A stretch of 64,000 bases of DNA, from NCBI RefSeq assembly GCF_014205215.1, contig NZ_JACHNC010000001.1, positions 9,110,501 to 9,174,500 of the forward strand, read 5' to 3'. The notes under the pieces were generated by a model. The model ran no database searches, was not told the DNA's origin, and saw nothing but the letters and a program-made list of their open reading frames with translations. Positions 1 to 7,727 of this stretch are shown piece after piece; the stretch's first letter is position 1, and each line of letters starts with the position of its first letter. The translations under genes were made by a program, and so were the position numbers. The DNA is from Actinoplanes lobatus. Its GTDB lineage: Bacteria > Actinomycetota > Actinomycetes > Mycobacteriales > Micromonosporaceae.

Positions 1-301
1 TGTTGATGGCGCCCTTGGTCAGCTTGCCGGTGAGGGCGCCGAGGCCGGCGCCGACCGCCATGCCGAGCACCGGGATGAAGAACAGCATCCCGAAGAGCAG
101 ACCCCAGAACATGCCCCACGTGGTGCCGCCCGCCACGGCGTGGTGGTTCGTGGTGACGTGGAACTTGCCCTCCTTGTCGCGGATGATCGTCGCGATCGCG
201 TCCGGCTGGATGATCAGATCCTTGGCCAGCCGATTCGCCTCCAGCGACGCCGCCGTCGCCGTGGTCTCGTCGGAATAACCGATGGCTACCAGAATCGCCA
301 T
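1..301 (-). CDS. DUF1269-type glycine-rich membrane protein (partial)
   Basis: The reading frame begins with ATG at 301, after an AGGAGAG ribosome site, and runs off the left edge of the window, leaving 100 codons. The start reads MAILVAIGYSDETTA. After about 50 polar residues comes a hydrophobic glycine-rich stretch with the small-residue spacing of a glycine-zipper helix. This is the layout of the DUF1269 family, which is found in actinobacterial stress clusters and has no known biochemical role. A second protein of the same type lies at 2428. The TCATTC-N5-GGATGA palindrome at 402-418 sits 100 bp upstream. The C-terminus is not visible. Confidence 0.75.
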   Translation of the reverse strand, partial: MAILVAIGYSDETTATAASLEANRLAKDLIIQPDAIATIIRDKEGKFHVTTNHHAVAGGTTWGMFWGLLFGMLFFIPVLGMAVGAGLGALTGKLTKGAIN

Positions 302-401
302 GGCTCTCTCCTTCCGTACCCGTGTGGTGTCACTGTCGTGCCGCCGCAAACGGGGCACTGCGGCGTCCCGATCAGTCAGCCACGGACACGGTCGGCATTC
401 C

Positions 402-418
402 TCATTCCGAGCGGATGA
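402..418. promoter_or_regulatory. palindromic operator candidate, copy 1
   Basis: TCATTC-CGAGC-GGATGA, one mismatch from the perfect palindrome seen at 5868 and 11014. It lies in the divergent gap between the gene starting at 301 (minus) and the gene starting at 485 (plus), 100 and 66 bp from their starts. No regulator is identified. Confidence 0.55.
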
Positions 419-484
419 AGTCATCCGGGGTCACGTCGTGAAAGGTGGCTGCTACAGACAGTCACCGGTGGAGGGGGCGCAGTC

Positions 485-730
485 ATGCAGGAGCGGTACG
501 AGATCCGGGTCCGGGGGTTCCTCGGTCCCCTGCTACGCATGGCGCTGGGCGATCTGCGCTGGCGCACCCTCCCGCGGCAGAGCACGATCCGCGGCAAGCT
601 CTCGGACGCCGACCTGGAGAAGCTGCTCACCCGTCTGGACCGGTCCGGCGTGGAGGTCGTCTGTCTCCGCCGCCTGACCGGGGTTTCATCCGCCACGGAT
701 GGCGTGGCGGTCACCGGTCCCGCCACATGA
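485..730 (+). CDS. small conserved-looking protein of unknown function
   Basis: An 81-residue protein starting at ATG 485 behind a GGAGGGGG ribosome site 5-6 bases away. It is basic and mostly helical in appearance, with a motif reading [17 protein letters not shown] near residues 38-54 and no membrane segment. I do not recognise the family. It has actinobacterial codon bias, a proper ribosome site, and its own copy of the regional palindrome 66 bp upstream, so it is probably a real gene of the stress block. The 3' end of the frame overlaps a second palindrome (686-702) that would serve the next gene. Confidence 0.55.
   Translation: MQERYEIRVRGFLGPLLRMALGDLRWRTLPRQSTIRGKLSDADLEKLLTRLDRSGVEVVCLRRLTGVSSATDGVAVTGPAT
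686..702. promoter_or_regulatory. palindromic operator candidate, copy 2
   Basis: TCATCC-GCCAC-GGATGG, one mismatch from the regional palindrome. It lies inside the last codons of the 485 gene and 71 bp upstream of the ATG at 774, the same distance as in the other copies. Confidence 0.5.
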
Positions 731-773
731 TCGGACCATCACCGGAGAACCCCGTTGACGAGGGAGAATAACC

Positions 774-1211
774 ATGACCAACACAGAGCCGCTACAGGCG
801 GAGAACTACGCGCCCGCCGGGCGGCGCCAGCCGACCGGTTGGGTGGGGATGGTGGTCTTCGCCGGCGTCATGATGCTGATGCTCGGCTCGTTCCAGGCGA
901 TCGAGGGGATCGTCGCCCTGTTTCGCGAGGACTTCTTTCTGACCACCTCCAACGGCCTTGTCGTGCCGGTGAACTTCAGCACCTACGGCTGGACGCACAT
1001 CGTGATCGGCCTGATCGCGGTGGGCACAGGGCTCGGCCTCCTCGCGGGCCAGATGTGGGCTCGCGTGGTCGGCGTCATCATCGCCGGGCTCAGCGCGCTG
1101 GCCAACCTGGCGTTCCTGCCGGCCTACCCGGTGTGGTGCAGCATCGTGATCGCCCTCGACGTTCTGGTGATCTACGCCCTGACCGTGCACGGCCGTGAGG
1201 TCAAGTACTGA
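774..1211 (+). CDS. DUF7144 family four-helix membrane protein
   Basis: A 145-residue protein starting at ATG 774 behind a GAGGGAGAA ribosome site. A polar N-terminus of about 22 residues is followed by four hydrophobic helices, near residues 24-45, 80-100, 104-122 and 124-140. The motif FSTYGWTHIVIGL between helices 1 and 2 is typical of the DUF7144 membrane family common in actinobacteria, whose function is unknown. It is the first gene of a run of four same-strand genes (774, 1263, 2428, 2906) with short gaps, probably one operon. The upstream palindrome at 686-702 suggests co-regulation with the rest of the block. Confidence 0.8.
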   Translation: MTNTEPLQAENYAPAGRRQPTGWVGMVVFAGVMMLMLGSFQAIEGIVALFREDFFLTTSNGLVVPVNFSTYGWTHIVIGLIAVGTGLGLLAGQMWARVVGVIIAGLSALANLAFLPAYPVWCSIVIALDVLVIYALTVHGREVKY

Positions 1212-1262
1212 CGGCCGCCCGGCCGGGACCGAACGAGGAGGCGGTCCCGGCCGGAGCGGACC

Positions 1263-2405
1263 ATGACCCGCCTGGTCGCCCGGCAGCCGCGGCTCTTGCC
1301 GCGGCTCGCCGCGCGTAACCACCAGAACGGCCAAGGCGGCCAGGCGGGCCTGCCACGCGGGGTGATCGTTCTGCTCGGCACCGCCTGCCTCGTGGTGGTG
1401 GTGGCCGGCCTGCGCGGGGTGTCGGATCTCGTCGGACCGGTCTTCCTGGGACTCATGCTCGCGGTGACGGTCAGCCCGCTCACCGAGTGGATGCGCCGCC
1501 ACGGCGCACCGTCCTGGGTGGCCATGACCGTCACCACGCTGGTCGTCTACCTGGGACTGTTCGCGCTCGGCGGGGCGCTGCTGGTCTCGGTGTCCCAGCT
1601 GATCGACCTGCTGCCGCAGTACCAGGCCCAGTTCGCGGGCATCCGCGAGGACCTGGTCCAGGGCCTCAGCTCGCTCGGCATCCAGGTCGAGCAGGTGCGG
1701 ACCGCGGTCGCCGGCGCCGACGCCGGAACCGTGCTGGACCTGGTCGGCTCCCTCTTCGGCGGCCTGGCCTCGGTCCTGTCCAACTCGATCTTCCTGCTGG
1801 CCGTGCTGCTGTTCATGTGCATCGACGCGGTGGACTTCCCGGCCCGGTTGCAGGGAACCGTCGCGGAACGCCCGCAGGTGGTCGAGGCGCTGCGCTCGTT
1901 CGCCCACGGCACCCGGCGCTACCTGCTGGTGTGCACGGTGTTCGGGCTGATCGTGGCGGTGTTCGACGTGGCGCTGCTGTGGTGGCTCGGCATCCCGCTG
2001 CCGCTGCTGTGGGGCCTGCTGTCGTTCATCACCAACTACATCCCGAACATCGGTTTCATCATCGGGGTGGTGCCACCGGCCCTGCTCGGCCTGCTCCAGG
2101 GCGGCCCCGAGCTGATGCTGGCCGTGATCGCGCTCTACTGCGTGGTCAACTTCATCATCCAGTCGATCATCCAGCCCAAGATCGTGGGCGACGCGGTCGG
2201 CCTCTCCGCCACCGTCTCGTTCCTGTCGCTGATCTTCTGGGCCTGGGTGCTGGGCGCGCTCGGCGCACTGCTGGCCATCCCGCTGACCCTGCTCGCCAAG
2301 GGCCTGCTGGTGGACATCGACCCGTCGACCCGCTGGATCAACGACCTGCTCTCCGGTGGACCCCCCGCCGAGAAGCGGACCCATTCGGGACGGCCCCGTC
2401 CCTGA
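1263..2405 (+). CDS. AI-2E family transporter
   Basis: A 380-residue membrane protein starting at ATG 1263, directly after GGAGCGGACC. An Arg-rich cytoplasmic tail of about 30 residues is followed by paired helices near residues 35-75, a helix near 85-110, a soluble amphipathic segment at about 115-165, and four or five further helices to about residue 350. Length and layout match the AI-2E/PerM family (PF01594). Members include TqsA, which exports autoinducer-2, and Na+/H+ antiporter-like proteins, so the substrate cannot be named from sequence. The gene sits between DUF7144 and DUF1269-type genes. No quorum-sensing gene is nearby, so a general stress or ion role is as likely as signalling. 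Confidence 0.85.
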   Translation: MTRLVARQPRLLPRLAARNHQNGQGGQAGLPRGVIVLLGTACLVVVVAGLRGVSDLVGPVFLGLMLAVTVSPLTEWMRRHGAPSWVAMTVTTLVVYLGLFALGGALLVSVSQLIDLLPQYQAQFAGIREDLVQGLSSLGIQVEQVRTAVAGADAGTVLDLVGSLFGGLASVLSNSIFLLAVLLFMCIDAVDFPARLQGTVAERPQVVEALRSFAHGTRRYLLVCTVFGLIVAVFDVALLWWLGIPLPLLWGLLSFITNYIPNIGFIIGVVPPALLGLLQGGPELMLAVIALYCVVNFIIQSIIQPKIVGDAVGLSATVSFLSLIFWAWVLGALGALLAIPLTLLAKGLLVDIDPSTRWINDLLSGGPPAEKRTHSGRPRP

Positions 2406-2427
2406 CCCCCGAGGAGGAAGAACCCCC

Positions 2428-2922
2428 ATGACCACGTTCACGGTATGGAAGTTCGACGACCCGCAGCGCGCGGAACAGGCCGCCGGCATCCTCCGGCACG
2501 CCCGCGACGAGGGCCTCGTCAAGATCATTGACTACGCGGTGGTCAGCTGGCCGCAGGGCGCGGCCGCCCCGGAGACCCACCACGAGCACGAGAGCGGCCA
2601 CCGGTACACCGGCTGGGGCGCCTTCTGGGGCATCGTGATCGGCGGCCTCTTCCTCGTCCCGGTCGCCGGCGCGGCCGTCGGCGCGGGCATCGGCGCCCTG
2701 GTCAAGGCCACCGAGGGCACCGGCATCGACCGGCAGCAGCTGGAGACCATCCGGGCCGAGATCACCGAGGGCACCTCGGCGCTGTTCCTGGTCACCGACC
2801 AGGGCAACCTGGACCGGCTCGGCGAACGGTTCCACGGCCTGCACAAGCAGCTGATCGCCACCAACCTGACCGAGGGCGAACGGGACATCCTCCTGGAGGC
2901 GTTCGGTGGCGCGACGCCCTGA
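2428..2922 (+). CDS. DUF1269-type membrane-associated protein
   Basis: A 164-residue protein. The start is placed at ATG 2428 because GAGGAGG lies 10 bases upstream; an earlier in-frame ATG at 2356 falls inside the previous gene. Residues 1-55 form a ferredoxin-like alpha/beta segment. They are followed by a His-rich turn (HHEHESGH) and a glycine-zipper hydrophobic segment near residues 66-95, then a second alpha/beta segment ending in ILLEAFGG. This is the DUF1269 plan and pairs with the partial homologue at 1-301. The end overlaps the start of the DUF2252 gene by 17 bases, which supports translational coupling. Confidence 0.8.
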   Translation: MTTFTVWKFDDPQRAEQAAGILRHARDEGLVKIIDYAVVSWPQGAAAPETHHEHESGHRYTGWGAFWGIVIGGLFLVPVAGAAVGAGIGALVKATEGTGIDRQQLETIRAEITEGTSALFLVTDQGNLDRLGERFHGLHKQLIATNLTEGERDILLEAFGGATP

Positions 2923-4309
2923 CCCGGCGTCGCGCGCACAGACCGGGCGGGAGGCGCGCAAGCGCGTCCCGCCCGCCGCGCACGCCGCATACGAACCGGC
3001 CGCCGGCCGGGAGGACCCGGTCGGCGTGCTCACCGCCGAGGAGGGCGACCGGCTTCCGGAGCTGCTGCCGATCCGGCACGGGCGGATGATGGCGTCCCCG
3101 CTGGCCTTCTACCGCGGCACCGCGCTGCTGATGGCCCGGGACCTGGCCACCGCACCCTCGACCGAGCTGGACACCCACCTCTGCGGGGACGCGCACATCT
3201 TCAACTTCGGCCTCTACGCCTCCCCGGAACGGCGTCTCGTCTTCGACCTCAACGACTTCGACGAGACGCACCCCGGCCCGTTCGAATGGGACGTCAAACG
3301 CCTGGCCACCAGCCTGGCGCTGGCCGGCCGGGAGAACGGGTTCAAACGCCGGGACCGCGCCGCGATCGTGGCGTCGTCGGTGCGCGCCTACCGGGAGGCG
3401 ATGACCCGCTTCGCGGCCATGCGAACGCTGGACCTCTGGTACGCCCGCGCCGACCTCGACGAGTTGCGCGAGCAGCTCGGCGACAAGCTCACCCGGACCC
3501 GCCAGGAACGGCTGGCCCGGGTCGGGGCGAAGGCGCGCACCCGCACCAGCCTCCAGGCGTACCGGAAACTGACCGCCGAGGTGGACGGGCGCCGGCGCAT
3601 CGTCGCCGACCCGCCGCTGCTGGTGCCGGTCGAGGACCTGGTGCCGGACGTGACCCGCAAGCAGCTCGAGGCACAGATCATCGACCTGATGGCCGGGTAC
3701 CGCGACAGCCTCGCCGACGACCGGCGGCGGCTGTTCGACGCCTTCCAGTTCGTCGACATGGCCCGCAAGGTGGTCGGTGTCGGCAGTGTCGGCACCCGCT
3801 GCTGGATCGTGCTGCTGACCGGCCGGGACCCGGACGACCCGCTGCTGTTGCAGGTCAAGGAGGCCGGGCCGTCGGTGCTGCGGGGGCTGGTGCCGCGGCC
3901 CGGCGGGACGGAGATCGACAACGAGGGCCGCCGGGTGGTGGCCGGTCAGCGGATCATGCAGGCGGCCAGCGACATCTTCCTGGGCTGGCACCGGGTCGAG
4001 GGGTTCGACGGGAAGACCCGCGACTTCTACGTACGCCAGCTGCGCGACTGGAAGGGCGGCGCCACGGTCCAGGAGATGGACGCCGGGGCGCTGACGGCGT
4101 ACGGGAGCCTGTGCGCCTGGACCCTGGCCCGGGCCCACGCGTGCGGCGGGGACCGGATCGCGATCGCCGCGTACCTGGGTTCCCGCGACCGGTTCGACAA
4201 GGCGCTGGCGGAGTTCGCCGAGTCGTACGCCGACCAGGTCGAGGCCGACCACGCGGCCTTCACGGCAGCGGTCCGTGACGGCCGGTTGGAGGCCGTCACG
4301 GACGTATGA
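2906..4309 (+). CDS. DUF2252 family protein (kinase-like fold)
   Basis: A 467-residue soluble protein starting at GTG 2906, with GGAGG seven bases upstream inside the end of the preceding gene. The motif HLCGDAHIFNFG near residue 95 and DLNDFDET near residue 115 resemble the catalytic H-x-D and metal-binding D-x-D loops of aminoglycoside-phosphotransferase-like kinases. DUF2252 proteins are thought to be distant members of that fold, but no substrate is established. The N-terminus is Arg-rich. It is the last gene of the 774-4309 operon and ends in a hairpin shared with the convergent gene. Its role is unknown beyond membership of this stress block. Confidence 0.85.
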   Translation: MARRPDPASRAQTGREARKRVPPAAHAAYEPAAGREDPVGVLTAEEGDRLPELLPIRHGRMMASPLAFYRGTALLMARDLATAPSTELDTHLCGDAHIFNFGLYASPERRLVFDLNDFDETHPGPFEWDVKRLATSLALAGRENGFKRRDRAAIVASSVRAYREAMTRFAAMRTLDLWYARADLDELREQLGDKLTRTRQERLARVGAKARTRTSLQAYRKLTAEVDGRRRIVADPPLLVPVEDLVPDVTRKQLEAQIIDLMAGYRDSLADDRRRLFDAFQFVDMARKVVGVGSVGTRCWIVLLTGRDPDDPLLLQVKEAGPSVLRGLVPRPGGTEIDNEGRRVVAGQRIMQAASDIFLGWHRVEGFDGKTRDFYVRQLRDWKGGATVQEMDAGALTAYGSLCAWTLARAHACGGDRIAIAAYLGSRDRFDKALAEFAESYADQVEADHAAFTAAVRDGRLEAVTDV

Positions 4310-4319
4310 GCCGAACTTC

Positions 4320-4353
4320 CCGCCGCCCGTCCTCAGCCGAGGGCGGGCGGCGG
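4320..4353. terminator. bidirectional hairpin terminator between convergent genes
   Basis: Arms CCGCCGCCCG (4320-4329) and CGGGCGGCGG (4344-4353) form a perfect 10 bp stem with a 14-base loop. It covers the stop region of the minus-strand gene ending at 4333 and follows the DUF2252 stop at 4309. There is no T-tract, as is usual in high-GC actinobacteria. Confidence 0.6.
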
Positions 4354-5781
4354 CGTCCGTACCGCCTCGGCCTGCCGGCGCGCGATCAGCGTGACCGCCA
4401 CCTCGTACGCCGCCAGCAGCACCACGATCACCAGCAGCGACGTCCACGAGGACAGCACCAGGGCCAGCAGGATCGCCACGACGAGCCCGCCCACCCGTAC
4501 CGGATCGAGATGCGCGGCGATGAAGCCGGGTCCCCGGGCCACGACCACCGCCGAACCGGCCCGGACCTGCCGCCAGCCGGCCGCCGTGCCCCGCGCCGTC
4601 GAGCGGCGCAGCCACACCGGGAACCGGCCCGGCCCCGCCAGGTACGCCAGCAGCGCGATCGCCGAGCCGATCAGGATGAGCTGGACCGCCCGCTCCCGGA
4701 GCAGGCTGAACACCGTGGTCATGGCCGCGTCCACCCCGTCGTGGTAGACCCCGGCCGGCACCGTCTCGAGGATCTCCCGGCGCACCGCGCGCAGCACCGC
4801 GGTGACCGTCACGGCCGCCGCCACCAGCCAGAGCCCGAACTGCACCGCGGTCCGGCGGCGCTGCGGCGACACCACGAACGCGGCCAGCAGCAGCAGGATC
4901 GTCCCGGCCACGAACAGCGCCAGATACCGTTTCGCCGAGTCGACGGCCTGCTGGACCTCCCACAGCTGCCCGGAGTCGTAGACGGTGAACGTGGCGAAGT
5001 TGGCCGGCAACGTCACCCCGAGCGCCTCCTCGACCCGCAGCCGCAGGTTCTCCGGGATGGCGCCGCTGCTCAGGTCGGGCAGCGTGACCTGTTTGCCGAA
5101 GAGGGTCGGCAGTTGGTCGCTGAGCTGCCGCAGCACCTGGTTGATCAGGGGCAGCAGGTCGATCTGGACACTGTCCTCGCTCGCCGTGACGACACTGCTC
5201 TCCCCCTCGATGACGGCGACCATCCGCTGGTGCAACTGCCGGTTCAGCTCCACCCAGATCACCTGGAAGCGGTCGCTGCCCAGCACGTTCTGCACCGTCT
5301 TGCGGACCTGCTCGCGGATCTGCCCGGTGAGCGGCCCGGCCACGAACGCGGCCTGCTCCGGCAGCACGGCACGCAGCCGCTGTTCCACGTCGAGCACCCG
5401 GAAGACCTCGGTGGTGGCGTACTCGGCGACCGCCGCGTTCACCTTCGGGTCCTGCGGCAACGGCGCGACGGTGGCCACCCACCGGTCGGTGTTCAGCGTG
5501 GTCCTCGCCGCCCACAGCCCGACCACGCTGGTCACCAGCGCGAAGGCGGCGACGGCGGCGAGCACGGCGGCCACGCCCCGGCGGATCGCGACACCGCGCG
5601 GCCGCCTTCGGCGCCCCTGGCCTTCGAGCTGGGCACGCAGAGCGGTCACCTCCGCCCGGAGCCGCTCGATCTCCTCGGAGTCCGGTACGCCGACCCGCGC
5701 CGAATCCTCCACCCGCTCGTCCTCCGGGCCGGTACCGTCCGGGGAACCGGCCGGTGGTGATTCGCTCGCCGGAATGTTCAT
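4333..5781 (-). CDS. large membrane protein of unknown function with N-terminal coiled coil
   Basis: A 482-residue protein. The start at ATG 5781 is preferred because GAGGAG lies just upstream; an in-frame extension to 5871 has no such site. Residues 1-35 are acidic and Pro/Gly-rich. Residues 37-57 (EEIERLRAEVTALRAQLEG) form a heptad coiled coil. One membrane helix follows near 70-92, then an extracytoplasmic region of about 200 residues rich in helices and Gln/Val, then five or six helices to the C-terminus. I do not recognise a named family. It is divergent from the DUF6325 gene across palindrome copy 3. Confidence 0.7.
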   Translation of the reverse strand: MNIPASESPPAGSPDGTGPEDERVEDSARVGVPDSEEIERLRAEVTALRAQLEGQGRRRRPRGVAIRRGVAAVLAAVAAFALVTSVVGLWAARTTLNTDRWVATVAPLPQDPKVNAAVAEYATTEVFRVLDVEQRLRAVLPEQAAFVAGPLTGQIREQVRKTVQNVLGSDRFQVIWVELNRQLHQRMVAVIEGESSVVTASEDSVQIDLLPLINQVLRQLSDQLPTLFGKQVTLPDLSSGAIPENLRLRVEEALGVTLPANFATFTVYDSGQLWEVQQAVDSAKRYLALFVAGTILLLLAAFVVSPQRRRTAVQFGLWLVAAAVTVTAVLRAVRREILETVPAGVYHDGVDAAMTTVFSLLRERAVQLILIGSAIALLAYLAGPGRFPVWLRRSTARGTAAGWRQVRAGSAVVVARGPGFIAAHLDPVRVGGLVVAILLALVLSSWTSLLVIVVLLAAYEVAVTLIARRQAEAVRTPPPALG

Positions 5782-5867
5782 GGTCTGCTCCTCGCCAGCG
5801 GAGAAAATCGACGGCCGGCGTTCTACCGGCCCCTGCCGACGGTTCCTCGCGCGCCCCTGAAGGCACC

Positions 5868-5884
5868 TCATCCGGCGTGGATGA
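5868..5884. promoter_or_regulatory. palindromic operator candidate, copy 3
   Basis: Perfect palindrome TCATCC-GGCGT-GGATGA within a longer stretch (GGCACC before it, AAC after it) that matches the copy at 11014-11030 almost base for base. It lies in the divergent gap, 86 bp upstream of the start at 5781 and 146 bp upstream of the start at 6031. Confidence 0.65.
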
Positions 5885-6030
5885 ACCCCGTCCCACGGCG
5901 TACCGGCGGTCCCGGCGCCCTCCGGAGTTCACCCTCGGCGGATGACGTGGCCCGGCCCGCGGCCCAGCACGCTGAACACGTTGACATCGGGCGCGTACGA
6001 GCTTGGGAGAGCGATGAGCGGGAGGCTGAG

Positions 6031-6489
6031 ATGAGCGAGGTGGAACTGGGCGAAATGGGCCCGGTCGACTACCTGTGTGTCGAGTTCCCCGAGGGGAGCC
6101 TGAACGGGACGGCGCTGCCGCTGCTGATGGACCTGGTGGACCGGGGGATCATCCGCGTGCTGGACATCCTCTTCGTCCGCAAGGAGCACGGCGGCGGGGT
6201 GACCGCCTTCGAGCACAAGGAGCTCGACCTGAGCGGCTTCGGCGCCTTCCAGGGCGCCGCGTCGGGCATCCTCGGCGGCGACGACCTGCACGACATCGCC
6301 GGCATTCTGGAGGAGGGAGCGGCCGCGATCATCCTGGTGTACGAGAACCTGTGGGCGGCACCGCTGGCCACCGCACTGCGCCGCAACGGGGCGCATCTGG
6401 TGGCGGGCGGGCGAATCCCGGTCCAGGCACTGCTGCAGGCCCTCGACGAGACCGAGGAGGCCGTGGCGGCCTCCCTCCAGGGAAGGTGA
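6031..6489 (+). CDS. DUF6325 family protein
   Basis: A 152-residue acidic protein starting at ATG 6031 behind GGGAGGCTGAG. An earlier ATG at 6014 is out of frame. The N-terminus (GPVDYLCVEFPE) and the ferredoxin-like alpha/beta alternation match DUF6325, a family related to DUF1269 but lacking the glycine-zipper helix. Residues 95-110 (EEGAAAIILVYENLWA) form the second core strand. Function is unknown. Five bases separate it from the SHOCT gene, so the two are co-transcribed. Two related folds (DUF1269 twice, DUF6325 once) in one block suggest a shared stress role. Confidence 0.8.
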   Translation: MSEVELGEMGPVDYLCVEFPEGSLNGTALPLLMDLVDRGIIRVLDILFVRKEHGGGVTAFEHKELDLSGFGAFQGAASGILGGDDLHDIAGILEEGAAAIILVYENLWAAPLATALRRNGAHLVAGGRIPVQALLQALDETEEAVAASLQGR

Positions 6490-6494
6490 TCGCG

Positions 6495-6785
6495 ATGCCC
6501 GGACTGTTGCGTGGCATGGCACGGACCGCGGTGGTCGCCGGCACGGCGACCGCGGTGTCCAACCGGGTCTCCCGGAGGCAGGCCGGCCGGTGGGCCCAAC
6601 AGGCTCCTCCCCCGCAGCAGCAGTACTACGAGTCGGCGCCGCCGCCTCCTCCCCCGCCGCCGCCGCCGGTGGACGACACCTCGGCCCAGCTCGAACAGCT
6701 CCAGCGGCTGGGTGAGCTGAAGGCTCAGGGGGTGCTCACCGAGCAGGAGTTCCAGGAGCAGAAGGCCCGCATCCTGGGTCGCTGA
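6495..6785 (+). CDS. SHOCT domain protein
   Basis: A 96-residue protein starting at ATG 6495 behind GGAAGG at 6481-6486. Residues 1-30 form a small-residue helical segment (MARTAVVAGTATAVSNRVS). A Gln/Tyr/Pro linker with ten consecutive prolines follows near residues 49-58. A C-terminal SHOCT domain (LGELKAQGVLTEQEFQEQK) occupies residues 73-95. SHOCT is a short helical-hairpin module at the C-terminus of many membrane or stress proteins and probably mediates oligomerisation. It is co-transcribed with DUF6325. Confidence 0.85.
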   Translation: MPGLLRGMARTAVVAGTATAVSNRVSRRQAGRWAQQAPPPQQQYYESAPPPPPPPPPPVDDTSAQLEQLQRLGELKAQGVLTEQEFQEQKARILGR

Positions 6786-6796
6786 CCAGCGACCCG

Positions 6797-6814
6797 GACC
6801 GGCCCGCGCCGGTC
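6797..6814. terminator. short GC-rich hairpin between convergent genes
   Basis: GACCGG-CCCGCG-CCGGTC forms a 6 bp stem with a 6-base loop. It lies 12 bases after the SHOCT stop and 42 bases before the stop of the convergent RDD gene. It may terminate both, but the stem is short. Confidence 0.4.
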
Positions 6815-6855
6815 ACCGTCAGGCTTCGAGCCACGGTGGCCGGCGCGTTCCATGT

Positions 6856-7290
6856 TCACTGTGTCGTCGATGCCGGGGTCGCCCGCACCACCGAGGTGCG
6901 GGCGACCTTGTCGTGCAGGCCCTGCCGCCGCCGGTCGATCAGCAGCCACAGCGCCCCGATCGGGAAGTACGCCAGCATCAGGCCACGCAGGAACGAGGCG
7001 AACCAGCCCGGCGTACGCCCGTCGGCACGCACCACACGCAGGCCGAGGAACGCCATCCCGGGGGTCCGGCCGGCCAGCATCCAGAAAACCGCGCAGTAGA
7101 GCGCCAGCACCGCGGGCAGCAGCGCCAGATAGGACGACACGACCAGCCGGGCCAGCTCCCACGCCCCGGAACCGACGATGGCGGCGATGACCCCGAAGAC
7201 CAGCGCCGCCCCGCCCGTGAACACGGCCACCACGACCGCGTCCACCGTGTACGCCAGGAACCGGCTCACCAGCCCGGCGTACTCGTTCAT
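6856..7290 (-). CDS. RDD family membrane protein
   Basis: A 144-residue membrane protein starting at ATG 7290, which overlaps the stop of the upstream gene by four bases. The first helix begins RFLAYTVDAVVV, carrying the Arg-Asp arrangement that names the RDD family. A conserved second motif, AGRTPGMAFLGLRVV, lies near residues 70-85, followed by the third helix. RDD proteins are small three-helix membrane proteins of mostly unknown function; some have been linked to Na+/H+ exchange. Here it is the last gene of the operon with the P-type ATPase, so a role in ion balance is a reasonable guess. Confidence 0.8.
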   Translation of the reverse strand: MNEYAGLVSRFLAYTVDAVVVAVFTGGAALVFGVIAAIVGSGAWELARLVVSSYLALLPAVLALYCAVFWMLAGRTPGMAFLGLRVVRADGRTPGWFASFLRGLMLAYFPIGALWLLIDRRRQGLHDKVARTSVVRATPASTTQ

Positions 7291-7727
7291 GTTGAGGGAT
7301 CGATGAGCTGGCCGCGACCGGTCATCCGCAGGGTGATCCGGTCCACGGCGGCGTCACCGGCCGCCGCGCCCGCCCGCACCCGGCCCACCACGTCGCCGAC
7401 CATGCTGTCGCGCTGTCCCCGGACCAGGGCCCGGATCCGGTCCGGCTCGCGTTCCAGCAGTTCCAGCACCCGGGCCAACTGGATCTCCACGACCCGGTCG
7501 ACGATCCGCGAGTGGGCCAGCGCGGTGATGGCGTTCTCGATCACCCGGTTGCGTTCGGAGGCGCCCAGCTCGGCGAGCTCGTTGAGATCGTCGAGCCGGA
7601 CCTCCTTGATCCGCGCCCGGGCCTCGTCCCGGAGCCGGGTCAGTGTCTCGCCGGCCCGCTCCCCGGCGCGGATGGCCGCGCCGATCGCCACGTCGCCCAG
7701 TTGCAGCAGCCCCGGCGTGCCCATCAC
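7287..7727 (-). CDS. alpha-helical protein of unknown function in the ATPase operon
   Basis: A protein of about 146 residues. GTG at 7727 and ATG at 7724 are both possible starts; either overlaps the ATPase stop, so translation is coupled. The protein is charged, helical and free of membrane segments. An early stretch (GDVAIGAAIRAGERAGETLTRLRDEAR) is amphipathic, and the centre is rich in Glu/Arg/Leu. I do not recognise a family. Its position between the ATPase and the RDD gene suggests an accessory role for the transporter. Confidence 0.65.
   Translation of the reverse strand: MMGTPGLLQLGDVAIGAAIRAGERAGETLTRLRDEARARIKEVRLDDLNELAELGASERNRVIENAITALAHSRIVDRVVEIQLARVLELLEREPDRIRALVRGQRDSMVGDVVGRVRAGAAAGDAAVDRITLRMTGRGQLIDPST

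Noticed and set aside
2792..5932. A minus-strand open frame of over 1000 codons
   Set aside because: It lies antisense to the DUF2252 gene and out of frame with the membrane protein at 4333-5781. Its translation is Arg/Gly/Pro-rich with no domains, the usual shadow of high-GC genes.
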